This document shows, piece by piece, positions 32,091-40,657 of a stretch of 64,000 nt of DNA. This stretch comes from Chthoniobacter flavus. Its GTDB lineage: Bacteria; Verrucomicrobiota; Verrucomicrobiia; Chthoniobacterales; JACTMZ01. Numbering within the stretch: the stretch's first letter is position 1; the number at the start of each line of letters is the position of its first letter. Position numbers and translations under genes: made by a program. The notes under the pieces are model-generated. The model had not been told where the DNA came from. It saw only the letters and a list, made by a program, of their open reading frames with translations, and did not search any database. The stretch spans positions 46,333-110,332 of the forward strand of contig CAMDUL010000006.1 in the NCBI GenBank assembly GCA_945878135.1, given 5' to 3'.

Positions 32091-33152
32091 TTAAAGGACG
32101 ATTTCTTCCTGTTTGGATAGATAAGATTCGACTTCTTCCTCGCCGAAACCTGAGGAAACGACTTTGGTCGTGCTGACAAATCCCTCGGCTTCGCGGATCT
32201 GCAGGCTTTTTTCGAAGTTGAACATGCCGCGCTTGAAGCCCGTCTCCAGTTCCTGGTCGAGTTTCTTGAAGTCGCCGCGCCGGATGATGTTGACCACGCC
32301 GTCGTATTGCAGAAGCACCTCGTGGATGGGGAAACGCTTGCCCTGCTTGTCGTCGACCATGAGCCGCTGGCACATGATCAACTTCAGACAGTCGGCCAAG
32401 CTGGCCTGCGAACTGTCGAGGCGTTCGCTGGGGATGAGCTTGAGGAAACGCTGCACGGTCTGCGAGGCGGACGACGTGTGCAGCGTGGCCACCACCACGT
32501 GGCCGGTCTCGGAGGCCTGCAGGGCGATCTCAGCCGTCTCGCCGTCGCGGATCTCGCCGATGATGATGACATCCGGAGCCTGACGCAGCGCGGCACGCAG
32601 TGCGTTGCCGAAGTCAAGTTCGTCCGTCCCCATCTCGCGCTGCGAGACCAGCGACGGGCTATTCTCCGGATAAACGAACTCGATCGGGTCCTCGAAGGAA
32701 ATGATGTGCTCCCGACGGCGCTTGGCCCGGTGCATGACCATCGAAGCGATGGTCGTCGATTTGCCGCTGCCCGTGGCGCCGCAGATGAGAAAGAGCCCGT
32801 TCTTGGCCTCGAGAAAAGCCTTGAGGGCCGGAGGGGGAACCTTGATCGACTCGGGCGTCGGAATCTGGTTCGGGAGGAGACGCAGCACCCAGCGCAGGCG
32901 ACCCTTGGTCAGCATCTGGCTCACGCGGTAACGTCGACCATGCAGGTCGATGGCACTGTCGACGCAACCGGGTTCCATCTGCTCGGGAACGGGAAATTCG
33001 TACACCAGAGAGTCATAAACGAGCTGGCCATTGACTTTGTAGGCGAGAGGCTCGTTGGCCGTGAGATAGAAATCGCTGACCCGCGCATCTTGGCTCAATA
33101 CCTTGAAGCGCTGGCCCATAGGGGACTCTGGATCGAGATGGAGATAATTCAT
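32091..33152 (-). CDS. PilT/PilU-family ATPase
   Basis: The 353-aa retraction-type ATPase has Walker A GATGSGKST near 127-135, the Asp box HIISFEDPIEFVYPENSPSL, Walker B APDVIIIGEIRDGETAEIA and His box VVATLHTSSASQTVQRFL. C-terminally MCQRLMVDDKQGKRFPIHEVLL resembles PilT's LLPRxDGxGR region, but the AIRNLIRE retraction motif is not evident. In PilT it powers pilus retraction; its place inside a secretion-like operon suggests a dynamic pilus rather than a pure T2SS. Confidence 0.88.
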   Translation of the reverse strand: MNYLHLDPESPMGQRFKVLSQDARVSDFYLTANEPLAYKVNGQLVYDSLVYEFPVPEQMEPGCVDSAIDLHGRRYRVSQMLTKGRLRWVLRLLPNQIPTPESIKVPPPALKAFLEAKNGLFLICGATGSGKSTTIASMVMHRAKRRREHIISFEDPIEFVYPENSPSLVSQREMGTDELDFGNALRAALRQAPDVIIIGEIRDGETAEIALQASETGHVVVATLHTSSASQTVQRFLKLIPSERLDSSQASLADCLKLIMCQRLMVDDKQGKRFPIHEVLLQYDGVVNIIRRGDFKKLDQELETGFKRGMFNFEKSLQIREAEGFVSTTKVVSSGFGEEEVESYLSKQEEIVL

Positions 33153-33168
33153 GGGTGCGATAGTCTGA

Positions 33169-35637
33169 TCATGGCCCGGGGGAGTTGGCGGGCGAGAGCG
33201 AGAAGACGACAGAACTGCTGTTCAACTGCAAATTGTTGGCGGACACCGAGCCGTTGAGCGTGCTCCCGTTGTTGAAGGCGATCGTGTTGCGTGGCGCAAA
33301 GATCCGCCCGTAAACGCTGCTGCCAGAGGCAACATTGATGTACGAGGAACTCCACACGTTGATCTGCAGCCAATCCGGGCGATCGACATTGCCGAAGACC
33401 GCACCGTTGCTCAGGGCGAAGGAATTGCGGATATTGAGGATGACGCGCCCGACGATGACGACATCACCGCCGCTGTTGAGCGTGAGGCTGTCGAAGTTGT
33501 AGACCACCGGGGTTTCCGGATCCGCCGCATTGCCGAGGACGAACTTGCTGTTGTTGTTGGCCGTCATGCTGCCGTAGGTGCCGGGAAGCAGGGTGACCGA
33601 GCCGACACTCGTCGTGTTGAGCGTAACATTGGCAACATTGCTCGCGCTGAGCGGTTCGGAGACGGGGCCGCTTAGGCTGAGGGAAGCGGAGGAGGTCTTG
33701 GGAGAAAATGCGGCCACATTGAGCGGGGTCAGCGTGTAGCGATCGCTGCGGCGGAAAATCTTGCCGGTTATGTAGGAGTTGTTGTTGAAAGTTATGACAT
33801 AGTTCGTCGGAGCGGTCGGTCCGGTGAGATCAACGACCCGGGGTCCAGGGGACTGCCCTTCGACAAGTCCGTAGATGCGGTTGGCGAACTGTGCGTCGTT
33901 CGCAGGCGTCCACTGGGGGATATAAGGCGAGTTTTGCGCTATCCTGGGCGTTCCAGGCACATAAAGACTGCCATTGATAACCGCGTTCTGGTTGTAGGTG
34001 ATGTTCGCCACGGCGCCGTTGGTCGGGTAAGCAATGGTCACGTTGCCGTTGAAGGTGCTGTTGAGCGTGGCTGAACCGACCAGGGCGCCGCTGGGGATAC
34101 CCGACCCGGCAAAGGCCGGGCCGGTGTAGACGCGGACCGTTTCCGTGCTCTCGTCGAACCAGCGCGCAAGGTCAGGCGGCGGAACCGTCACGGCGCGAAC
34201 GACTCTCTCCTCGCGCACGCCGAATGAAGAGACTGAGAACGGCGAGTTGTAGGTCAAGCCGTTGCCCGTTGACGGAGCGGTGTTGTTTGTCGTGTAGCGG
34301 ACCGACATGCCCGCGGCGGGGCCCGCGGGCGGGTTGCTCATGACAACGGTGACGGCGAATGTCACCACTTGATTGGTCGGCGAAACCACTGGCGCATCGA
34401 GCGCGGTCTTGGCTATCGAAACGGTATTCAACACGACAGGGGAACTGGTGAACCACTCGGGACGCGAAGAGACGGCCGCGGCACGGATGGTCAATGTGTT
34501 GTTGGTTCCCCAGGCCGCAAGACCCAGACCGACCGCCAGCGGAGGGAAGGAACCGCTGAAAGGCGGCCCGGTCTGAGCGGTGCCGGAACTCGAGGGGTCG
34601 GTGCCGTCTGTCGTGTAGCGGACTTGGAAATTCGCGCTGCTCAGATAGGGCGCCGGAATGTCATCGACATTGTCGAGACTGATCGTCGCCGTGATCGGGG
34701 CGAGCAAGGCTTCCCCGACCATTTGCCCGCCCGCTTGGGCATAGGTCACGCCGGTCGGCGCGGAGACGGTGACGCCAAGCTCGAATGGATCGATGTCGTA
34801 GATCTCCGAACACCCGGGGCTGTTGAAATAACGACTCGGATCGATGGACACAGCAACCGCGGTGACCACGGAGCCCGGATTGACATTGAAAGGAGACCCC
34901 ACGGAAAGAATCCACGACCCGCTGTCCGGCGACTCAAGTGTTCCGATCCGGTAGTAGGCGATGGAGCTGCCCGAGGGGTTCACCGAGTTGTCGATTTGCA
35001 CCAGCTTGGGAAAATCTCCCAAGGAGAGTTCCCCCCCCGCGGGCACAACGAGCGGACAATTCAAGCCGGCCAAGACCGTGTTGGTCGTGCCGAGGGTCGT
35101 CGCGGCATCGATCGTGCCGGGTTGGAAGACCGGGGCGCTCACTTGCCCGGGTGTGCCCGGTGAATAAGACCAAAGCCAACTCGGCGGACCCGAGGCCACC
35201 GGCCCCCCGACCGGTGAAGGCAAACCGCGGCTGAAAACGATGCCGTTGGAGGAGCGTTCAGTGACAAAGCGCGGGCGCGGACTGGCGACAAAGCGGGCAC
35301 TCCATCCGAAATCGGTCGCATTGGTGACAGTCCGCGGATCAAGAAAGGGCCCCAAGGCCCCGGTCATCTCCTGGGTTACCCCGCCCTGCACCCTCTGCTT
35401 GAGGGCTTCAATGACATTACCCGCGTTGAGGGCCCCCTGGGCACCCCCAGCCGCCGAATAGGCGTCGATCGCGTTGTTCACGATGGCAACATCCTGCTGC
35501 AGTTTCGCCAACTTGGCCGCGTCGGGCCCTTCCTGGATGCGGGGTATCACCACGGAGGCGACCAAGCCGAGAACCGCGACGACGACAAGTGCCTCCACCA
35601 AGGTGAAGGCCGCGCACCGGCGGAGATTCGTTTTCAT
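33169..35637 (-). CDS. Very large prepilin-like protein with chitobiase-type repeats
   Basis: The 822-aa protein begins MKTNLRRCAAF, then TLVEALVVVAVLGLVASVVIP, a prepilin signal with Ala at -1 and Glu at +5, followed by the pseudopilin helix (AKLAKLQQDVAIVNNAIDAY). The passenger has repeats of the type VRYTTDGTDPSSSGT and VRYTTNNTAPSTGNG, the chitobiase/beta-hexosaminidase C-terminal-like (FN3_7/CHB_HEX_C) pattern, and an Asn/Ser-rich C-terminal beta-helix-like part (NGSLYVPGTP, NNSYITGKI, NSSSVVFSLSPANSPGP). Ordinary pseudopilins have 130-200 aa. It lies between secretin and PilT. A pilus-tip adhesin is a reasonable guess. Confidence 0.75.
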   Translation of the reverse strand: MKTNLRRCAAFTLVEALVVVAVLGLVASVVIPRIQEGPDAAKLAKLQQDVAIVNNAIDAYSAAGGAQGALNAGNVIEALKQRVQGGVTQEMTGALGPFLDPRTVTNATDFGWSARFVASPRPRFVTERSSNGIVFSRGLPSPVGGPVASGPPSWLWSYSPGTPGQVSAPVFQPGTIDAATTLGTTNTVLAGLNCPLVVPAGGELSLGDFPKLVQIDNSVNPSGSSIAYYRIGTLESPDSGSWILSVGSPFNVNPGSVVTAVAVSIDPSRYFNSPGCSEIYDIDPFELGVTVSAPTGVTYAQAGGQMVGEALLAPITATISLDNVDDIPAPYLSSANFQVRYTTDGTDPSSSGTAQTGPPFSGSFPPLAVGLGLAAWGTNNTLTIRAAAVSSRPEWFTSSPVVLNTVSIAKTALDAPVVSPTNQVVTFAVTVVMSNPPAGPAAGMSVRYTTNNTAPSTGNGLTYNSPFSVSSFGVREERVVRAVTVPPPDLARWFDESTETVRVYTGPAFAGSGIPSGALVGSATLNSTFNGNVTIAYPTNGAVANITYNQNAVINGSLYVPGTPRIAQNSPYIPQWTPANDAQFANRIYGLVEGQSPGPRVVDLTGPTAPTNYVITFNNNSYITGKIFRRSDRYTLTPLNVAAFSPKTSSASLSLSGPVSEPLSASNVANVTLNTTSVGSVTLLPGTYGSMTANNNSKFVLGNAADPETPVVYNFDSLTLNSGGDVVIVGRVILNIRNSFALSNGAVFGNVDRPDWLQINVWSSSYINVASGSSVYGRIFAPRNTIAFNNGSTLNGSVSANNLQLNSSSVVFSLSPANSPGP

Positions 35638-35697
35638 CGAAAGCAGCTTCTGTGTAGGCAATTTAGCACGGGACGCTGCACGGTGCCACCGGCGCTC

Positions 35698-38259
35698 TCA
35701 CGGCAACCCCAGCTTCAACAATTCAGTATCCATTTGCGCCTGGGCCAGCACCTTGTTGAGTTCGACCAGCAAGGCCTCGGCCCTGGCCGCTTGTTCGAAG
35801 ATGGGACCCGGAACCAGCTGCTCGGTGCCCGCCGGAACCTGCGGCTGCAGCCAGTCGCAAAGCATGCGAACCCGCTGGATCACGGCCCGCAACTCGCTGA
35901 TGCTCCTCTCGTCGTCGCGCGCCTCGACACTGGTTTGCCGGAAATACCGCAACTGAAAGTCGGCCCAAGCCAGAGCGCGCGGCACCGCGCCCTCGCCGCC
36001 CACCAGACGTCCTTCCGGATCGAAATTCGGCGCGGGCGGCGGCTGGCCCGGACGCAACGGGATGACCGCCTCCGGTGTCTCGGAAATGCCGGGTGTCCGC
36101 GAAGGATCGGAGATGAGATACGGCGTGATGAAAATGATGAGGTTCGACTTGTCGCGGGCGCGCGACTTGTTTTTGAAAAGGTAACCGAGGCCCGGAATGT
36201 TCTGCAGCAAAGGCACGCCGCCCGACACGTTGCGGTCCGCCGTTTTTTCGAGCCCGCCGACCGCGAGCGTATAGCCCGAATCGACCTGCAAGGACGCATT
36301 GTAAACGCGTTGCGTCGTCACCGGGTAGGCGTTCTCGCCCGTGCCGAGATTGAGGCGGACGAAATCGACGATCTGCGAAATGGTCACGGCCACGGTCAGG
36401 GCGATCTGGTTCTTGCCCACCGACTTGGGCAGGATGTTGATCTGCGTGCCCACCGGCACGTATTCGAGAGTCCCCACGGGTTGGCTCGAGGTGCCGCCGG
36501 ACTGCACGGTCTGCACACCCGCGTTGACCGGCGTGTTCTCGGCCGAGGTGATGGCCACCTCGCGGTTGTTGATGGTCAGCACGCGCGGGTATTGCACGAG
36601 CGAACTGTCCCGGTCCTCCATGAATGCCTGCATGGTGAAAGAAAATTGGTCCAGGCTGAGGACGGCCGAGTAGGGCACGTTGCCGGAGATCGAAGATCCT
36701 CTGATGTTGTTGTCGATTGTGCCGGTCGGCTCTACCGCGAAGGAAGGATTGCCATTCTCGTCCACGGAACCAACGATGCCGCCCCGGTTCTCGCCCCGCT
36801 GCCGCGAGTTCTGGAAATTCAACGCGCCGATTTGGCCGTCGGCATCGCCGATGCTGGCCCGGCCCCCGACGGTCAAACCGGTCCCGAATGTGTTGGCCCA
36901 GTTGATGCCGAGGTCGGTCTTGGGATTCTTACGGGTCTCGAAGAATTTGACCTCGATGGCGATCAGATCCTGCGGCTTGTCGACGCGCTGCAGATACTCA
37001 GCCACCCAGCGGTGCTGCTTGCGCGTGGCCACGACCCAGAGGACGTTGGTGTCGGAATTGTAGATGACCTGCGGCCTTTGCGGCGGGATGTAAACGGGCA
37101 GAGGACCCGCCCCTTCCTTGGCGTCCGCGGCTTCGGCGCCGGCGACCGGCGCAGCGACCGCTCCATCGAAGGGCGGAAGGGCCACGCGCGGCACTTGCGT
37201 GCCGCTGGCTTCCTCCGGGTCGGAGAATGACCCATCCGCTTTGTATTCGACAGGCTTCATGCCGAGCATGATGCGGATCTCATTGACGATGCGCGGGGCC
37301 CTTGACTCGAAAACGCGCTGCGAATACTGCAAGGGAAGATTGGGGCTGGTGATTGTCCCCCCGGTATCGCTGGCCGACATGCCCCCGCCAGCCCGGCCGC
37401 CGCCATCCTGACGGAAGTCCACGCGGTCCACCGGGTCGTGCTTCAACTGGTAGACGACGCCGATCAATTCGTTTTCATCTTCGGTCTTCTGTGTCCTCTC
37501 GAGATTCGCATCGCGCAGCCCCATAAACCAGACCCCGTCTTCGTAGCGGATGCGGATGTCGTTCTGCCGCGCCACGCTTTCCAGCGCGGTGAACGGACTG
37601 GCCGTCATGCGGAAAGTCACCAAGCGCTGCGCGACCGGCGAATGCTCGGGAATGCCGATGTAGGGAAGGCCGGCCTGCTCGGCCAGCAAACGCAAAACGT
37701 CGCGCAACAGGGCGCGGTCGAAGGTGAAAGTCTCCGGCGGCATGCTGCGCAACTGCATGGCGCGGCGGTTGCCGGCGCTGCCGTAATTGGCGCGCTCGAC
37801 CGGACGCCCGATGGCCACCAGCGGCTCGTTGGCCGGACCACCGGACGACGGCGTCGGGAAAGCCACGTCGGCGGTGCGCAAAGGCGGGGATGGCTGCGGA
37901 GGTGCCGCGGGCTCGACCCGGGTGTCAGCCGGCGCACCGAAAGGGGATGGCGGAAGCTCCGGCTCCGGGCCGGGTGCAGGAGTCGCTGGCGGGGAGGCTG
38001 CCGGCGCGGCTGGCGAAGCGTCCGACGACTGCGGGGGGGGGGACGGCTCCGCCTCAGGAGGCGACTGCGCATCCGACCGGGCAACGCCAATCACCCCCAC
38101 GAGCATCCCCGCGGCCGCAAAAAGGATCCAGAAGCGCAGACCGGGCTTCTGTGGGCAAAGCTTGGCTGGGACGAAAACCTTGGCGACTGAGGAGAAAATA
38201 TTCACAGTGGCGAGTCGAGCTGGCGACAGTGTTCCAGCAATGAATTGTGCCCGAACCAC
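35698..38259 (-). CDS. Secretin (GspD/PilQ family)
   Basis: The 853-aa outer-membrane channel protein has a TM/signal (FWILFAAAGMLVGVIGVARSDA) near 43-65, a Pro/Ala-rich linker to about 150, an STN-like N0 domain (FTFDRALLRDVLRLLAEQAGLPYIG), N1-type domain (VIYNSDTNVLWVVATRKQHRWVAEYLQRVDKPQ) and the secretin core with VEVKF-like IAIEVKFFETRK, the VPxLG-containing GGVPLLQNIPGLGYLFKNKS and LIIFITPYLISDP. A C-terminal helical extension of about 110 aa may be an S-domain. An upstream ATG at 38259 is used, though a later start cannot be excluded. It is the first gene of the long operon. Confidence 0.93.
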   Translation of the reverse strand: MVRAQFIAGTLSPARLATVNIFSSVAKVFVPAKLCPQKPGLRFWILFAAAGMLVGVIGVARSDAQSPPEAEPSPPPQSSDASPAAPAASPPATPAPGPEPELPPSPFGAPADTRVEPAAPPQPSPPLRTADVAFPTPSSGGPANEPLVAIGRPVERANYGSAGNRRAMQLRSMPPETFTFDRALLRDVLRLLAEQAGLPYIGIPEHSPVAQRLVTFRMTASPFTALESVARQNDIRIRYEDGVWFMGLRDANLERTQKTEDENELIGVVYQLKHDPVDRVDFRQDGGGRAGGGMSASDTGGTITSPNLPLQYSQRVFESRAPRIVNEIRIMLGMKPVEYKADGSFSDPEEASGTQVPRVALPPFDGAVAAPVAGAEAADAKEGAGPLPVYIPPQRPQVIYNSDTNVLWVVATRKQHRWVAEYLQRVDKPQDLIAIEVKFFETRKNPKTDLGINWANTFGTGLTVGGRASIGDADGQIGALNFQNSRQRGENRGGIVGSVDENGNPSFAVEPTGTIDNNIRGSSISGNVPYSAVLSLDQFSFTMQAFMEDRDSSLVQYPRVLTINNREVAITSAENTPVNAGVQTVQSGGTSSQPVGTLEYVPVGTQINILPKSVGKNQIALTVAVTISQIVDFVRLNLGTGENAYPVTTQRVYNASLQVDSGYTLAVGGLEKTADRNVSGGVPLLQNIPGLGYLFKNKSRARDKSNLIIFITPYLISDPSRTPGISETPEAVIPLRPGQPPPAPNFDPEGRLVGGEGAVPRALAWADFQLRYFRQTSVEARDDERSISELRAVIQRVRMLCDWLQPQVPAGTEQLVPGPIFEQAARAEALLVELNKVLAQAQMDTELLKLGLP

Positions 38260-38408
38260 TTCTGAAGGTCAAAGGAGTTGTTCACAGGGCTTTACTATGA
38301 AGAACAGGTCGCCCGTCCTGTCGCCTGCGGCTCCTTGACCCGGGACGATCCAGCCGGGCGGGCGGTCCACGCTGGCCCCGGCCGCCGCGGTTGGAACGAC
38401 GAGTTCCC

Positions 38409-39119
38409 TCAGGGTGCCGGCGCGCGCAGATCCACCACGCCGAGCCGGCCGTCGGTGCGCCACAAATCGCCGCCGCCGTTGTGCCCCTCCAGGTGCGGAT
38501 GGAAGTCGGCGATGAAATATTCCCGCGCCGCCCATCCCGCTTGCTCCAGCCCGCGCATGATCAGATCGCGCTCGGCATCGATATCCGGACCGATGTGATG
38601 CGTGACCTCGCCGGTCGTGTAGCTCAGACCGACCCGCTCGTCGAAGGACGCCGACCCGAACCAGACCACTTTGCCTTGATGCAACCGGTCCCATTTCCAA
38701 AAACGCACGTGATGGCGCTGCCGCGGGCTGTTGCCGACCGGCAACTCGAAGGCCAGATCCTCTTTGCGTCCGAACAAATACAGATTGCTCACCGGCGCCT
38801 TGTCGTCCGGTCGCCGCACGACGGAATCCACGACAATGCGCAAGCTGGTGGCCAAGGTGATCGGATCGGCCGGAGACCAACCCGCCGCGTTCATCGCGCG
38901 CACCACCTGTTCCTCGACGCCCAGCAGCGCAACGTTGACCGGATCCCCCGGATGGCCGTCCGGAGTTTCAGTCAGACGCGGACCGGTCAGGAGCGCGTCC
39001 TCCCCTCGTTCGACCTGCCGCCAGACCAGCGGCGCGAGCAAATAAGCCAGCCCGGCCCAAACGAGCAATCCGAGCAAGATCCAGTGCCAGTAGCGGCGCA
39101 ATGTGGATTTGGTGCGCAC
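38409..39119 (-). CDS. LssY C-terminal domain protein
   Basis: The 236-aa protein has a TM anchor (YWHWILLGLLVWAGLAYLLAPLVW) near 9-32 and an LssY_C domain: DPVNVALLGVEEQVVRAMNAAGW, VSNLYLFGRKEDLAFELPVG, SPRQRHHVRFWKWD and WFGSASFDERVGLSY. LssY_C domains occur alone or fused to PAP2 phosphatases; function is unknown. It probably faces the periplasm. It lies 149 bp after the secretin gene's start and is convergent with nothing; the neighbouring EEP gene is 56 bp upstream on the same strand's far side. Confidence 0.8.
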   Translation of the reverse strand: MRTKSTLRRYWHWILLGLLVWAGLAYLLAPLVWRQVERGEDALLTGPRLTETPDGHPGDPVNVALLGVEEQVVRAMNAAGWSPADPITLATSLRIVVDSVVRRPDDKAPVSNLYLFGRKEDLAFELPVGNSPRQRHHVRFWKWDRLHQGKVVWFGSASFDERVGLSYTTGEVTHHIGPDIDAERDLIMRGLEQAGWAAREYFIADFHPHLEGHNGGGDLWRTDGRLGVVDLRAPAP

Positions 39120-39175
39120 GGAGGCATCCTAGCGCGGCGAGCGCGAAAGTCGAAGCGGCGAGAGCGGCGTCCCCC

Positions 39176-40543
39176 TCACCGCAACCGGCTGCCTTGCGGG
39201 CTCAACTTCGCCTCCGGGTCGTCGTCGGGCTGCGCGGACAACTCCACGGTCACGGGAAAGTGGTCCGAGTAGGTCTGACGCCACGCGTCCATGTCACGCA
39301 AACCCTCTTTGTTGTGGATCCGGAAACTCCGCCGGTCGACTTCCTCGAACGTCGCCAGCGGCACGATGTGGTCGATCTGGCGGTCGAAATGGATGATCGA
39401 CCGCCCCCGGCCGGTCAGCACGGAGGCGAAGGAGCCGTCGGACCAGATGTCCGCCTCGGCCGCCTTCTGGTCGTGGTTGAAATCGCCGACCACGACAATG
39501 TCATTGTCCTCGCCCGCGTCGGCGACCAACCGTCCGAGGTAAGCGCGCAACCCCGCCGCTTCCCCGCGCCGCTTCGTGAAGTCCTCGTCCTCGCGCCCGG
39601 CCTTGAAATGCACGGCCACCATGCGGAAATCGGGACCGCCCCCGCGGCAACGGAAAGCCGCCATGACCGGCACGCGGTGGAAGAGCCCGTCCGTCCGCAA
39701 CTCCGCGAGCTCGCCGGCCGCAACCAGCTCGAGCCGGGCGTCGTCCCACACGAAACCCGGCGCGATCTGCCCTTCCTGCCCGAGTTGGCCGCTGGTTCCT
39801 ATGACAAACTTCCACCCCGGACCCAACCGGCGGCACAGGTCTTTGAGCGGCTTGGCGCCGTTCACCTCGCAGACCGCCAGGGCCTGGACGTCCATCGCAC
39901 GGATGAACTCCGCCACCGCCTGGACGTCTTCCTCGGTCCGCGGCGGATCCGCGCGGTTGCCGAAGAATTCGATATTCCACGCCCCGAGACGGAGCGGACG
40001 GAGCGCGGCGGAGGGCGTCTCCGCGGGTGCGGGTGGACGCCGCCCGGCACCGGAATCTTCCGGGGCCGTCGAGGACCGGACAGCACGGTCTTTCTCCCCG
40101 CGCTCGAAGGCCGCGCGTTCTTCCTCGAGGCGCTTTTGCAACTGCGTCCGGTCCGTCAGACGCTTCTCCCGCAAGTCCCGCGCCAGCGCGAGGTCGCGGG
40201 TGAACCAGGTGCGCGGACGCCGCGCCTCGACCACCCCGTCAGTCACCACGTAGTAGCCTTCCTCCTGACGCAGCAAGCGCACTTCCGCGCCCTCGGAAAA
40301 CCCGCGCACCCCGCCGTCGTGCGTCTCGCTGAAACGCCGGACGACAAAAAGCACGCCCTCCGGGGCGAGACGCGCCTCGGGCTCGGGTGTCGGGGTCGGC
40401 GTGGCCGCGGGCGTGGGCACAGGGGTCGGCGTCGGAGCGACCTCCGCCGGCGGCACCGCCCGCCTCCGCTCCGCTTCGCTCCACAGGAAGTAGCCGAGGG
40501 CGGCCAACCCGGCAAACAGCAGCAGAAAAAGGATCGCGCGCAT
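39176..40543 (-). CDS. Membrane-anchored endonuclease/exonuclease/phosphatase family protein
   Basis: The 455-aa protein begins with TM RAILFLLLFAGLAALGYFLW, a Pro/Thr linker, an SH3-like segment (EGAEVRLLRQEEGYYVVTDG), a coiled coil (KRLEEERAAFERGEK), then an EEP (DNase I-like) domain from about 185: LRLGAWNIEFFGN, CEVNGAKPLKDLC, AAFRCRGGG, DIVVVGDFNHDQ and YSDHFPV. The catalytic Asn, Glu, Asp-x-Asn and His positions are present. It may be an exported nuclease or phosphatase. It is divergent from the HerA-like ATPase gene across 114 bp. Confidence 0.8.
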   Translation of the reverse strand: MRAILFLLLFAGLAALGYFLWSEAERRRAVPPAEVAPTPTPVPTPAATPTPTPEPEARLAPEGVLFVVRRFSETHDGGVRGFSEGAEVRLLRQEEGYYVVTDGVVEARRPRTWFTRDLALARDLREKRLTDRTQLQKRLEEERAAFERGEKDRAVRSSTAPEDSGAGRRPPAPAETPSAALRPLRLGAWNIEFFGNRADPPRTEEDVQAVAEFIRAMDVQALAVCEVNGAKPLKDLCRRLGPGWKFVIGTSGQLGQEGQIAPGFVWDDARLELVAAGELAELRTDGLFHRVPVMAAFRCRGGGPDFRMVAVHFKAGREDEDFTKRRGEAAGLRAYLGRLVADAGEDNDIVVVGDFNHDQKAAEADIWSDGSFASVLTGRGRSIIHFDRQIDHIVPLATFEEVDRRSFRIHNKEGLRDMDAWRQTYSDHFPVTVELSAQPDDDPEAKLSPQGSRLR

Positions 40544-40657
40544 GACATTAAGGAAAGCCGAGGCGTGAGAAATGCGCGACAACCCGCCAACCGTCAACCA
40601 CGGAGAGCCGCTTTTTTTCCGCTTTCCAGTAATTCCGCTTTTCCCCATTTTCTCCCC

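Noticed and set aside
39101..40657. Plus-strand frame extending the HerA-like gene upstream by more than 500 codons
   Set aside because: It is antisense to the EEP-family gene, which has clear catalytic motifs; the P-loop protein is complete from ATG 40658.
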